Positions 1 through 11,348 of a stretch of DNA of 64,000 nucleotides are shown here, one piece after another (within the stretch, counting starts at the first letter, position 1; every line of letters begins with the position of its first letter). This DNA is from Haematobia irritans. Taxonomy: Eukaryota; Arthropoda; Insecta; Diptera; Muscidae. The position numbers and the translations under genes were made by a program. The notes beneath the pieces are model-generated. The model was not told where the DNA came from, made no database searches, and saw only the letters and a program-made list of their open reading frames with translations. The stretch is from assembly GCF_050003625.1 (NCBI RefSeq), contig NC_134398.1:86615983-86679982 (forward strand), read 5' to 3'.

Positions 1-2504
1 CTAGCATTTGTTTGTACATGAATAGCTTTATTAATATACCGGAAAAATAGAATGAAAATTTGATAAATCCTTGATCCTAGATTTAAAGCCAGATAGGTCG
101 CAAAAATGTTTCCTTATTATAAAGAACCTGCATCTTTGGCTCGGAGTCAATACCAAAATCCTTAAGGTAAGGTCAAAATCTTTGGATCCAAGTAAACTTT
201 TTTTTGAGTGTAGATAAGAATATATAATATAATTTAATTGTTTTTGGTATTTTTGTTTAGATAAAATAAACTATGAAATGAAATAATTTAAGTAAAAAAT
301 TTCAATTACTTTGGAAATTGAATTCTCCTATTTGAATATGGTACAACACTGAAAAAAAAAACATTGACCTAATATGGAAGATTATGCAACGTAAATTTGA
401 GGACTCAAAATTTACGCAATGCTAAGGACAAAATTCTTTAAAATAATGACATTTTAATTAAAAGAAAGTTTATAATCCTTGCTTCAAAAATGTTTTTCAT
501 TAAATTTAGGACACAAATCTTGAAATTTTGCGGCTCTCTGCTGAAGTTTTAGATCTTTGAAGTATGGCAAATTTTCCTTAAAATAAAGAAAAACATAAAT
601 TTAAGGTAAAAACGCTTCAAATATAGGCTAAGACTTATTTTAAAGATTTGCATCTTTGGTTTAATATTTTTTTGAGCATTAAGAAAACTGTGTTTACTTT
701 GAAGTACCTGGAATAATTTTTATTTTGAAATTGGAATACCTTTATTAATATATCTCAAAAAGAAAATAAAAACTTGATGAATAAGATCTGCATCCAATTT
801 TAATTTTATTGATCCTAGATTTAAAGCCAGGGAGGTCCGTAAAAAATGTATTTATTTTAAATAAACCGCATCTTTGGCCCGGAATCAATGCCAAAATCTT
901 TAAGGGAAGGTCAAAATCTTCAGGTAGTAATAGTTGACTTACCGACAGATAAAGTCATGGGTTCTAGGGCAGGTTCTAATAGCCTACCAATTGGTTAAAA
1001 GAAGGTTGCTCATCCTAATTTTTTATCGTCATGTTTCTGTAAACATTCCTCTGGTAGACTAAGTAAACTTTTATAAACAATGGGTTATTTTATCTTATAT
1101 AACCACTTTTGCAATTGCATAATTTCAAAATATTTTCATAATAATTTCAAGGATGTGTTTATGAAATGGCAACTTTTATTATGATAGTTACTTTAATTTC
1201 AAATATAGATGGTATATTACTTGTGGGAATGTTGACCGAGCATGTGCATATAATGACATATAGTGACTCTGTTTTAGGATTTTAATGTTACAAAAAAAAA
1301 AAAAACACTATATCGGATACTGTCCATTGTGGCCATTGTAAAAGCCTTTTCTATTTTGTTATTACAAAATATATCTTATTTTAGTATAATATACATTCAC
1401 TGAAAAAACAGTGAATCCTTTTCCATTGCAAAATTAATTAAACTGTAGTAAAATTGACCATGATTTAGCCCTTAAGATTTTTTTCTGCTTGACTAGTTTA
1501 TAATTTTCTTAAATTTTAGGTCATCTAAGGCATTGCTTTTTAGTTCAATTTTACAACATCATAAGATTTATATATATTGTGGTTAACTTGATTATTTTTT
1601 GGGAAACCCGATAATAAAATTTGGTTAACAGTCTCTTTGAAATGTTGACGACTAAACTATTTTTAAATCAATCATTCCACAGTACAGAAAAATTAAATAA
1701 TTAAAGGAACAACCGTTGTACTATTATGACAATTTTTTTATATATTAAAAGTATTTTTTTTTAAGCAAAAGCACTTTATTATAAAAACTTATGATGAAAG
1801 TTCCGCATACAATGGTTTTTGTGAATAAAAATTAGGCCACGTGGAACAAGAAAGTAGTTTATTGTAGCTCGCTGTTTGGACTTATTCTTAGTTCTTTATT
1901 CATCGTAAGTATATTTTTCACATATCTTGCTGAAAAAATGGAATAATGAAAATTTTTAAACATGTAATAAAATATAATTTTTTAATTCTTTATATTAGCT
2001 TGTAACTTGTCATATTTGCCATATTATATTAGCTTGTAACTTGCCATATAAAATGGTGTGAGGAATTCAATTTTTTAGGTAAACATATCTCATAAAATTT
2101 GTACCTGAAACAATTAGAGAAATAATGAAGTAAGCTATATTAACTCAAAACTGTGTTCTTATCAATGTGAAGCATAATAAAATAAATATTCTAGTCAAAA
2201 TAAAGCCAACATTTTAATATAAAACTTACCAATTCTCTATTAAATTGTACGCTGAGGGGAAATATAAAAAGTTGTCCAAATTCCAAAAAAAAAAAATAAA
2301 AATATAGTTCAAGAAATAATACTATGCATAAAAAACTAAATATTCTGGTTAAAAGAAAGTTTAACAAAAATTACCAATTCACTATTAAATTATACCAAGA
2401 GCAGTAATAAAAATTTGTCCAAATTGTTAAGGGATTAGTCTGAAATTAAATTGATTAAAGAAATACTAAAATAAAGTATTAAAACCTGTAATTGTGATGA
2501 TGGT
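1..2504. other. AT-rich region without recognisable gene
   Basis: No convincing reading frame. I see diverged direct repeats: about 20-190 resembles 735-925 (shared words such as GATCCTAGATTTAAAGCCAG), a tandem duplication at about 1992-2050 built on TATTAGCTTGTAACTTG, and a loose duplication of 2180-2280 at 2330-2430 (ACCAATTC..CTATTAAATT). These look like old dispersed repeats; no termini could be defined. Confidence 0.6.
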
Positions 2505-2789
2505 TAGGTTAGGTTAAATTGGCAGCCCGATTAAGTTTCAGACTCATTTAGACTATTCAGTTCATTGTAATACCACATTTAACTAAACGTACCTATTATA
2601 TATGGACACTTCTAGTTTTAACCACTGAACCTTCTCTATTATTTTCTTTTGTTGAACCAATTCCAAAAACACTAACAGACTGCTTAAGTTAATGTTTTTT
2701 AGGTCCGCCAGTTATCTAAAGCTATATTCCCCTAAAATTCGTTTACGGCTTACACAAAATGCAGGACACTCACACAAGAGGTGTTTAAT

Positions 2790-3230
2790 TGATTCCTTTT
2801 CCTCCGCATCATGACAGCTCATACAGTAGTCATTATACTTCGCACCATTATACTTCGCCTATCAGGCAGCGACCCGTTATAGCAGATATCAGGAGTGAAG
2901 AAACTAGCATATCTAATGTGCGGTTTAAGTTGAAATGGGGCCATATTTGCTTGGTGTCGTTACAACCCTTGCAATTCTCCCATCGAACATTGGCTATCAT
3001 AACAGCCTTCTCACCCAGTAAGAGCTTGCAGGTAGCCAGAGGCATACCAACAGATTCTAGTTCCCCTGGGATATGTACGGTAGTTCCTAACCTTGCTAAC
3101 TCATCCGCTTCGCAGTTCCCCCGTATGTTCCTATTAGGTGAATATTGTACAGCTCAGCCATCTCGTTGAGAGATTTGCGACAGTCGATGGCTTTTGAGTT
3201 AAGGAACACAGAGTCCCATGATTTTATTGC
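2790..3230 (-). pseudogene. RNase H and C-terminal remains of LINE copy 1
   Basis: Minus-strand translation shows the RNase H block GNCEADELARLGTT and, nearer the end, a cysteine-containing ANVRWENCKGC segment (within the open frame 3045-2848) that is typical of the C-terminus of I/LOA-like ORF2 proteins. The N-terminal half of the RNase H domain is missing or scrambled between about 3220 and 3260, so the RT thumb is followed abruptly by the later part of RNase H. Stops interrupt the frame near 3160-3240. Not functional. Confidence 0.65.
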
Positions 3231-3249
3231 ATTATTTTGAGGACCGAAG

Positions 3250-4850
3250 TGTGACCGTACATTTTTCCTGTCTTACTGAATGCGCCTGAGATACACAAGC
3301 TCGCCATACGCAGCACTTTATCAACATAAACCTGTCGGTTGCTGAAGTGCCGGCCACCAGACTACAACACCATAAGCATTATAGCTCTAACCACTGTCGC
3401 ATATAGCCAATGCACAATTTTTGGTTTTAGTCCCCACTTTTTTCCTATTGCCTTTTTGCACGAATACAAAGCTACCGTAGCTTTTCTCGCCCTTTCTTCA
3501 ATATTAAGCCTAAAGTTCAGCTTCCTGTCCAAAATAACGCCAAGGTATTTTGTACACTCATCAAAGGGAATTTCAATACCCCCTAAGGATATGGGCTTAA
3601 CCGTGGGAGTTTTGCGATCTTTGCAGTACATGACTAGTTCTGTCTTTGCAGACCATTCAGTCATCCGGACGGCTCTCTGTATAATATCTCTAACTGTTGA
3701 TGGGAATTTTCCCCTGACTGCTAGCGCCACATCATCTGCGTATGCCACCACTTGTATCCTTTCTTTTTCTAGGGAAACCAGAAGGTCGTTTATAGCAACA
3801 TTTCAAAGAAGAGGTGATAGAACTCCCCCTTGAGGAGTGCCTCTGTTCACATACCTTTGTATGCTTGCTTGTCCTAGTGTGGCTGAAATGCGTCTCTTCC
3901 TTAGAAGTTCGTTGAACAGCCTAAGTATACGTGGATCAACATTCAGAGTTGTCAGTCCATTTAATATCGAGCTCGGATGGACGTTATTGAATGCCCCTTC
4001 GATGTCTAGAAACGCCACGATTGCGTATTCTTTGACAGATAGTGAGCTTTCAATAAAGCTGACTAGTTCATGTAATGCGGTCTCAGTAGATCTGCCCTTC
4101 GAGTATACATGTTGTCGTTTCGAGAGCAAACTTGAATCGACGCTAGTTCTAAGATAAATATCTATCATCCTCTCCAGAGTGTTAAGTAGGAATGATGATA
4201 AGCTGATTGGTCGGAAATCCTTCGCATTCGAGTGAGAGGCTTTTCCCGCTTTAGGTATGAAAACGACTTTTGATTCCCTCCACTTTCGTGGAATACATGC
4301 TAAGTTGATACATCCTATATATATCGCCGACAACCAAGGGATAATTCTTTCAGTCACTGCTTGTAACTCCGCCGGAGTAATTCCATCAAGTCCGGGGGAT
4401 TTGAATGCTATTTAACGCCCATTTTATTCTAGATTCCGATACAATTTCCTCGATAAGAAACGACCGCTGAGCCCCTGTGGCACCGCCAGAACATGGTTCG
4501 ACCGTCTGATTTCCAGGAAAATGTGTGTCCAGTAGTTCCTCCAGTGTCTCCTCACAGGACGTTGTCCAATTGCCCTCCGATGTTTTATTGAAACCTGGAG
4601 CAGAGTTAGTGGATTCGAGTACCTTCGGTAGTCAGGAAGCCTTGGATGTATTCTCAATACTGCTGCAATAATCATTCCAAAAGTTATTCTGAGCCTTTCT
4701 CAGTTCTCGCTTGTATCCTCTCAGATTCATTTTGTAAGCGTCCCAATTCTCAGGAGCTCTGGTGGACTTTGCTTTGTTAAAGAGTTTACTGCAGGATTTC
4801 CCTCCTTGGCTTTCCTCTAGGGCATGCAGCTTTCAGAGAGATGTTGAAGG
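3250..4850 (-). pseudogene. Reverse transcriptase domain of LINE copy 1
   Basis: Frames 4357-3803 and 3751-3362 carry the RT: FIPKAGK and FRPISLSSFLLNTLERM (fingers), motif A AFLDIEGAFNN with the first catalytic Asp, RGTPQGGVLSPLL (motif B) and AYADDVAL (motif C with both Asp). The pre-RT linker is readable at about 4820-4680 (NNFWNDYC). Between the two frames a Trp codon has become TGA just after SPLL, and further frame changes lie at about 4424-4357. The catalytic residues survive but the polypeptide is broken. Its job would be target-primed reverse transcription with the upstream endonuclease. Confidence 0.85.
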
Positions 4851-4852
4851 CC

Positions 4853-5227
4853 TTAGTAATCTGCTCCACTGCTTGTTCGATATCTTGCACAATGCTCATA
4901 TTTGTCTCTGGTATTTACGGTATCATCAACGGTACATGGAGGCATCTCCCTATCATGTCCCATGTAGACCGAAGATACCCAATATTTGCATTTGGCTATT
5001 TCTAAACTGGCAACGAAATTGCCTGCATTGCATATTGAAGGAAGCAGAAACAAGTTGAGCTCGTTTTTAGCAATTATACAGGCTCGATTTACATCATTAC
5101 CAGCATACTGCAATAGTTTGAACCCCGGAGTACTTAATTCACATATCTTGTTTCTATAAACATATGGTTCTTGAATAAGAATTATATCTAGTCTCCTTTC
5201 ATAAGGAGAACTTTTAAGGCAGCACAA
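4853..5227 (-). pseudogene. Endonuclease (APE-type) fragment of LINE copy 1
   Basis: The minus-strand frame shows LIQEPYVYRNKI near the start, the Glu being the usual metal-binding residue of APE-like LINE endonucleases, followed by the block ending SSVYMGHDRE. Compared with the copy at 9010-8420 the match ends at about residue 97 (DREMPP) and the rest of the domain is lost, so the GDFN-type and SDH-type motifs are absent. The N-terminus is also damaged. It lies between ORF1 remains and the RT, as expected for ORF2. Confidence 0.75.
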
Positions 5228-5239
5228 GCAGCCTTACAA

Positions 5240-6003
5240 TGGTGAAGATTTATCACATCAGCCGCTTAAACTTAAAGAATGTCCTCTTCAGAGATTTCGG
5301 TGATTCTCGCAATAACCATAGGTTAAACTTTGGGAAGTTTTGAGGCTGTAGAAACCTCCTCTCGCATACGGTGTCTATCCATGTCTGCATGTCCATTTCC
5401 GAATCCTTCAGCTGATCGTTTTTATATACCTTCATTTGGATATAATGAAAGCCATAACATACACGGCCCTAGGACTTTGCAAGGTGTGGCGAAGACTGAG
5501 TGTTCAATATAAACACTGCATGTCGTCTTGGTCCATCCATGTCATCCAAACGGCCAACCTTCAAATCAGCTGTTGGAAGATTTGGATTGCATTGTTTCAG
5601 TCTATTTAAAATAGATTTAGGGTCAGTAGGGTTTGCAGGTATCCACGCATGTGCTCTTGGTCTTGCCGGTATGTCTTTCTTCTCGACTAACTTTAGAGCG
5701 GCTCCTTCCCAAACTTGACCAATTAGTATCAAAGCAGCTTTAAAACATTCTGTAGACCTCTGGTCCTCAAATGCGACTAGCTTAGATCGTCCTTGATACC
5801 AACCAGCCTCTTGGTGTCGTGGATCTGGGTCGGGAAACTTTTCCAGAACATGTGAGTAGCGCCAGACAAAGCATTCTCAATTTCCCCCATTTTTGTTTTT
5901 GAACCATACCGTCCAATGCTCCTTTATTAATGATAGCCATCACAACGCTGTCTTTAGCAACTGAAGCAAACGATCTCTGATTCTGAGTCCATTGTGATAC
6001 CAC
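5240..6003 (-). pseudogene. ORF1 (gag-like) C-terminal half of LINE copy 1
   Basis: Frame 5732-5469 reads VEKKDIPARPRAHAWIPANP and CNPNLPTADLK, clearly the same protein as 9719-8955. Upstream, QRSFASVAKDSVVMAIINKG (5975-5916 region) matches copy 2. Between them the frame shifts at a CCCCC run (about 5884), and copy 2 has the same shift at its equivalent run (about 9714). ORF1 proteins of this group are RNA-binding nucleocapsid-like proteins; no zinc knuckle is visible in what is left. Confidence 0.7.
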
Positions 6004-6008
6004 ATTAA

Positions 6009-6230
6009 TTAAAAGTACCTATTACATACGGGCACTTCTAGTTTTAACCGCTGAACCTTCTTGATTAGTTTTCTTTGTTGAACCAACCAGGCCGTTTTCG
6101 AGTTGAGGAACACAGAGCCCAAGGATTTTATTGCAGGTTGACTGTCTGAGTATATATTAATGCCCACATTTTTTGGAACATTACTTCTCAGCCAATTCGC
6201 CACCTCTCTTATTGCTAATATTTCAGCCTG
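6009..6230 (-). pseudogene. RNase H C-terminal half, LINE copy 2
   Basis: Translation gives QAEILAIREVANWL followed by INIYSDSQPAIKSLGS, the central RNase H motifs including the catalytic Glu (AEILAI) and Asp (YSDSQ). The N-terminal half of the same domain lies on the far side of DINE-1 A at 8202-8484, and the reading frame rejoins if the DINE is removed at an A-tract. Truncated after about 60 residues. Confidence 0.8.
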
Positions 6231-6232
6231 AA

Positions 6233-8201
6233 CAAGTATATACGGCCGTAAGTTCGGCCAGGCCGAAGCTTATGTACCCTCCATCATGGATTGCGTAGAA
6301 ACTTCATCTAAAGACTGCCATCCACAATCGAATTACTTAAGTTGCGGTAACGCTTGCCGATGGCAAGGTATCTTAAAACCTCCTAACACCATCTTCTAAA
6401 TTGTATGTAAGTCTATACGTGGTATATTAAATCAAAAAAGATCGATCCAATACGTATATAATTCAGTTTGACAAAGTAGACATAAAATTTTGACAAAATT
6501 TTCTACAGAAATAAAATTTTAACAAAATTTTCTATAGAAATAAAATGTTCACAAATTTTTCTATAGAAATAAAAATTTTGACAAAATTTTCTATAGAAAG
6601 AAAATTTAGACAAAAATTTCTACAGAAATAAAATTTTAACAAAATTTTCTATAGATATAAAATTTTGACAAAATGTTCTATAGAAATAAAATCTTGGTAG
6701 ATTTTTTTTGGCTCGAGTGGCAACCATGATTATGAACCGAATAAAATTTGAACAAAATTTCTATAGAAATAAAATTTTGACAAAATTTTCTATAGAAATA
6801 AAATTTTGGTAGATTATTTTTGGCTCTAGTGGCAACCATAATTATGAAACGATATGGACCAATTTTTGTGTGATTGGACCAATTTTGGTATGGTTGTTAG
6901 CGACCATATACTAACACCACGTTCCTAATTTGAACCGGATCGGATGAATTTTGCTCCTCCAAGAGGCTCCGGAGGTCACATCTGGAGAATGTTTTATATG
7001 GGGGCAATATATAATTATGAACCGATATGGACCAATTCTGGCACGGTTGTTAAAGATCATATACTAACACCATGTTCCAAATTACAACCGGATTGGATGA
7101 AATTTGCTTCTCTTGGAGACTTCGCAAGCCAAATCTGGGGATCGGTTTATATGGGGGCTATATATAATTATGAACCGATGTGGACCAATTTTTGCATGGC
7201 TGTTAGAGACCATATACCAATATCATGTACCAAATTTCAAGCGGATCGGATGAAATTTGCTTCTCTTTGAGGCTCCGCAACCCAAATCTGGGGATCGGTT
7301 TATATGGGCGCTATATATAATTATGGACCGATGTGGACCAATTTTTGCACGATTGTTAGAGACCATATATCAATATCATGTACCAAATTTCAGGCGGATC
7401 GGATGAAATTTTCTTCTCTTTGAGGCTCCGCAACCCAAATCTGGGGATCGGTTTATATGGGGGCTATATATAATTATGGACCGATGTGGACCAATTTTTG
7501 CATGATTGTTAGAGACCATATACCAACATCATGTACCAAATTTCAGCCGGATCGGATGAAATTTGCTTCTCTTTGAGGCTCCGCAAGCCAAATCTGGGGA
7601 TCGGTTTATATGGGGGCTATATATAATTATGGACCGATGTGGACCAATTTTTGCACGGTTGTTAGAGACCATATACCAACACCATGTACCAAATTTTAGC
7701 CGGATCGGATGAAATATTCTTCTCTTAGAGGCACCACAAGCCAAATCTGGGGATCGGTTTATATGGGGGCTATATATAATTATGGACCGATGTGGACCAA
7801 TTTTTGCATGGTTGTTAGAGACCATATACCAACACCATATACCAAATTTCAGCCGGATCGGATGAAATATGCTTCTGTTAGAGACTCCACAAGCCAAATC
7901 TGAGGGTCCCTTTATATGGGGGCTATACGTAAAAGTGGACCGATATGGCCCATTTTCAATACCGACCTACATCGATAACAACTACTTGTGCCAAGTTTCA
8001 AGTCGATAGCTTGTTTCGTTCGGAAGTTAGCGTGATTTCAACAGACGGACGGACGGACGGACGGACGGACAGGCTTAGATCGACTCAGAATTCCACCACG
8101 ACCCAGAATATATACTTTATGGGGTCTTAGAGCAATATTTCGATGTGTTACAAACGGAATGACAAAGTTAATATACCCCCATCCTATGATGGAGGGTATA
8201 A
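6233..8201 (-). mobile_element. DINE-1 copy A (Helentron/mini-me-like repeat with 153-bp central repeats)
   Basis: Left end CAAGTATATACGGCCGTAAG followed by a hairpin TTCGGCCAGGCCGAA; right end TACCCCCATCCTATGATGGA then GGGTATA. Inside: an A/T block rich in ATTTCTATAGAAAATTTTG, then at least five tandem units with a period of exactly 153 bp (GATCGGTTTATATGGG marks at about 7141, 7294, 7447, 7600, 7753), then the mini-me-like core (CATTCCGTTTGTAACACATC, reverse strand) with a GTCC-type tract at 8043-8070. It interrupts the RNase H of LINE copy 2 at an A-tract without a clear target duplication, as expected for Helentron-associated elements. Non-autonomous: no Rep/helicase. Confidence 0.8.
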
Positions 8202-8484
8202 AAATACTACAGTGATTAGGTAATCTTTTCGCTATTCGAAGTTCCAGATCATTAGAATATACTCCTAAACCCAATTGTCCATCCAATTTGGAGCCATCAG
8301 TGTAGAAATCTATATATTGTTTATTCCCCGGGGTCTGTGTGCACCACGCCTCACTGTTGGGGATTAGAGTCTCAAACTTTTTGTCGAAAAGTGGACTCGC
8401 CAAAGTGTAATCCACTACGTTAGGCATATCTGGCATTATTTTGGGGTAAGAACTGTGACCGTAACTTTTTTCCGACCACGGCAT
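8202..8484 (-). pseudogene. RNase H N-terminal half, LINE copy 2
   Basis: Reads IDFYTDGSKLDGQLGLGVYS, the first RNase H motif with its catalytic Asp, and ends RIAKRLPNHCSIF directly at the DINE-1 A boundary. The domain continues at 6230. The frame upstream shifts where endonuclease sequence is fused to it at about 8478. Confidence 0.8.
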
Positions 8485-9010
8485 CTCCCTTGTTGCAAAC
8501 TACCAGATTAGTACGCAAAATAAACTCTATTAGCGACTCTCCCCTTGCATTAGTATCACTACTTTCCCATATACTATGATGCGCATTCGCATAGCATCCC
8601 ATAATGAGTTTCGTCTTTGTTTTCAGTGATTCCTCAACTAAGGTCTTAACGGCACATGGACGCATCTCTCTGTCATGTCCCATGTAGACCGAAGATACCC
8701 AAAATTTGCATTTGGCTATTTCTAAATTGGCAACGACAGTGTCTGCATTGCACACTGAAGGAAGCAGAAACAAGTTAAGCTCGTTTTTAGCCATTATACA
8801 GGCTCGATTTACATCATTACCAGTATACTTCAATAGTTTGAACCCCTGAGTACTTAATTCACATATTTTGTTTCTATAAACATATGGTTCTTGAATAAGA
8901 ACTATGTCTATGTCCCCTTTCATCAGGAGAACTTTTAAGGCAACACATGCAGCCTTACAATGATGAAAATTTATCTGGAGGATCCGTAGGACCATCGAGA
9001 TTTTCAACAA
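8420..9010 (-). pseudogene. Endonuclease domain, LINE copy 2 (start of ORF2)
   Basis: A 196-codon frame starting MLKISMVLRILQINFHHCKA, a typical ORF2 start (LQINxxHCKAA), with LIQEPYVYRNKI (metal-binding Glu), SSVYMGHDREMRP and LIMGCYANAHHSIW (cf. the usual GDFNAHHxxW; here Cys-Tyr replace Asp-Phe). The start lies 56 nt inside the end of ORF1 in another frame, the overlapping ORF1/ORF2 arrangement common in this group. The last ~14 residues derive from a deletion junction, and the SDH-type C-terminal motif is lost. Inactive because RT is deleted. Confidence 0.75.
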
Positions 9011-10104
9011 CCGTCACATCAGCCGCTTCAATCGAGTCATCAAGAATGTCCTCTTCAGAGATCTCGGTGACTCTCGCAGTAACCATAGGATCAACTGTGG
9101 TGAGTTCTGAGGCAATAGAAACCTCTTCTCGCATACGGTGTCTATCCATGTCTTCAACTTTGGTATCTCCCTCGACTTCGCAAGAGGATCCGCTTACTTC
9201 TGATTCAGACAGAGGCTTGTCTATTTCTGAATCCTTTAGCTGATCGTTTTTATATACCTTCATTTGGATATAATGAAAGCCATAACATACACGGCCCTGG
9301 GACTTTGCTAGACGTGGCAAAGACTGAGTGTTCAATATAAACACTGCATGCCGTCTTGGTCCATCCACTTCATCCAAACGGCCAACCTTCCAATCAGCTG
9401 TTGGAAAATCTGGATTGCGTCGTTTCAGTCTATTTAAAATAGATTCAGGGTCAGAAGGGCTTGCAGGTATCTACGCATGTGCTCTAGGTCTAGCGGGAAT
9501 GTCTTTCTTCTCGACTAACTGTAGAGCAGCTCCTTTCCAAACTTCACCAATTAGTATCAGAGCAGCTTTAAAACATTCTATAGACCTCTGGTCCTCAAAT
9601 GCGACTAGCTTAAATCGTCCTTGATACCAACCAGCCTCTGGGTGTCGAGGATCTGGACCGGGAAACTTTTCCAGCACCTGTGAGTAGACGACAGACAGAG
9701 CATTCTCAATTTCCCCCATTTTTGGTTTGGAACCATACCGTCCAATGCTCCTTTATTAATGATAGCCATCACAAGGCTGTCTTTAGCAACTGAGGCAAAC
9801 GATCTTTGATCACTTTTGGAGGATGGCAGCTCATCCGGTGATCATTCCCTTTTTCCAGCCTCATCTTTTTGTTTAGCCAACAGCGTGCTTGGGTCGACTG
9901 ATCCTAAATTCTTTAGGATAAACAAAGCATTTCTGCGTTCCTTGAATCTCTTTCGTGAGGGATTACCTCCTTTTGATGTCGTTACCTTAGAAAAAGTTCG
10001 ACTTGTCAGAGTGTCGCCACCTGTCGACCCGTCTACAGGTCGACTAATTGGGCCTATCTCTTGGTCACTGCCCAGATTTATAACTCCTGTCCAGTATTGC
10101 AAAA
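8955..10104 (-). pseudogene. ORF1 (gag-like), LINE copy 2
   Basis: N-part in frame 10104-9842 (low complexity, Ser/Lys rich), frame change near 9714 at a CCCCC run, then GEIENALSVVYSQVLEKFPG to 8955. One Trp codon of the ARPRAHAWIPA block is TAG here (9471-9473), while copy 1 still has Trp. The C-terminal ~100 residues are acidic (SESEVSGSSCEVEGD, DILDDSIEAADV). The 5' end is truncated at about 10104, so the true start is absent. ORF1 of this class packages LINE RNA. Confidence 0.65.
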
Positions 10105-10200
10105 ATAACAATTTTATAACAAAAAGTGTTTGTGGCATAAAAGTTTAAAACTTTCGAAGAAATTCAAAAACTCTAACGAACGTGAGTCGAGGACTACTTA
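10105..10200. mobile_element. Fragment resembling the terminal region of M2 elements
   Basis: The stretch around AAACTTTCGAAGAAATTCAA matches the M2 subterminal sequence at 44700-44730 and 46190-46220, with the preceding AACAATTTTATAACAAA also shared. No terminus is seen. It marks the 5' truncation of LINE copy 2. Confidence 0.5.
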
Positions 10201-10615
10201 TTAATAAAGAGGAACGAAGCTTTGTTTGTATACTTTTTTAGTGTTTAATCTCTTATTGTTTCCCCAGTTTTCATTTTACTATCCCAACTCGTAAAAGAGT
10301 ATAGTGCCCTCTCTTTATTTTTTTATGAAGATCCCTTTGTAATTGTTATATATTTTGCACTGTTTTTTCTTTTTTTGTTAATGTCTGAATATTTTTACTT
10401 ATTCGTCGTACGTTCCGATTTCTTTTGACGAAGCAAGAAATTCTGTCCATAATGATAAACAAACCACATGTCCACACATACATCAAATGGTGCTCTCCAG
10501 GCGAAAACACATGCTGTTGTTTATGCCCTCCACCATATGATGGGGGTATATTAACTTTGTCATTCCGTTTGTAACACATCGAAATATTGCTCTAAGACCC
10601 CATAGAGTATATATA

Positions 10616-10718
10616 AGCCAGAACATACACGGCCCTGGGACTTTGCTAGACGTGGCAAAGACTGAGTGTTCAATATAAACACTGCATGCCGTCTTGGTCC
10701 ATCCACTTCATCCAAACG
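10616..10718 (-). repeat. 103-bp copy of LINE ORF1 inside the TA tract of DINE-1 C
   Basis: 10616-10718 equals 9278-9380 with one mismatch (T to G at about the fifth base). It sits exactly between GAGTATATATA and the expanded TA run, where other DINE-1 copies have only four or five TA units. It has no target duplication and no tail. This looks like templated filler copied into a break within the microsatellite. Confidence 0.85.
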
Positions 10719-10967
<249 letters not shown>

Positions 10968-11348
10968 TGGGTCGTGGTGAAATTCTGAGTCGATCTAAGC
11001 TTGTCCGTCCGACTGTTGAAATCACGCCAACTTCCGAACGAAACAAGCTAACGACTTGAAACTTGGCACAAGTAGTTGTTATTGATGTAGGTCGGGTGGT
11101 ATTGCAAATGGGCCATATCGGATCACTTTTACGTATAGCCCCCATATAAATTGACGCTCAGATTTGGTTTGCGGAGCCTCGTGGAGGAGCAAAATTCATC
11201 CGATCCAGTTGAAATTTGGTACATGGTGCTAGTATATGGTCTTTAACAACCACGTAAAAATTGGTCCACATCGGTCCATAATTATATAGAGCCCCCATAT
11301 AAACCGATCCCCAGATTTGGCTTGCGGAGCCTCTAAGAGAAGCATATA

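Larger units (their letters stand above)
2505..6005 (-). mobile_element. RNase H-bearing non-LTR retrotransposon (LINE), copy 1
   Basis: A decayed LINE read right to left. In order: ORF1 C-terminal fragment (about 6000-5240), endonuclease (5227-4853), reverse transcriptase (about 4850-3250), RNase H/C-terminal remains (about 3230-2790), then a 3' end at about 2640-2505 with a TTAGG-like tail on the + strand. Domain order and the presence of RNase H place it in the I/LOA/R1 group; no finer clade is claimed. Its 5' end abuts the 3' end of a second copy at about 6005, so the two copies are head to tail. Many stops and frameshifts make it inactive. Confidence 0.8.
6006..10104 (-). mobile_element. 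RNase H-bearing LINE, copy 2, split by a DINE insertion
   Basis: Second copy of the same LINE. From right to left: ORF1 (10104-8955), endonuclease start (9010), RNase H N-half (8484-8202), then an inserted DINE-1 (8201-6233), then RNase H C-half (6230-6009). The RT domain is missing: endonuclease sequence passes straight into the pre-RNase H region at about 8478, so this is an internal deletion derivative. The 5' end is cut at about 10104, where sequence resembling M2 elements begins. The 3' end fuses to copy 1 at about 6005. Confidence 0.75.

Noticed and set aside
2505..2530. TTAGGTTAGGTT resembling insect telomere repeat (also at 20089-20105)
   Set aside because: Only two or three units, located at the 3' tail of a LINE/SINE; higher flies lack TTAGG telomeres.
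6944..7903. ORFs across the DINE-1 units (MGAIYNYGPMWTNF-type), and similar ones at 22334-23005, 23560-24315 and 53954-62562
   Set aside because: The 153-bp period is divisible by three, so arrays remain open in several frames on both strands. No start context, no domain; treated as repeats.
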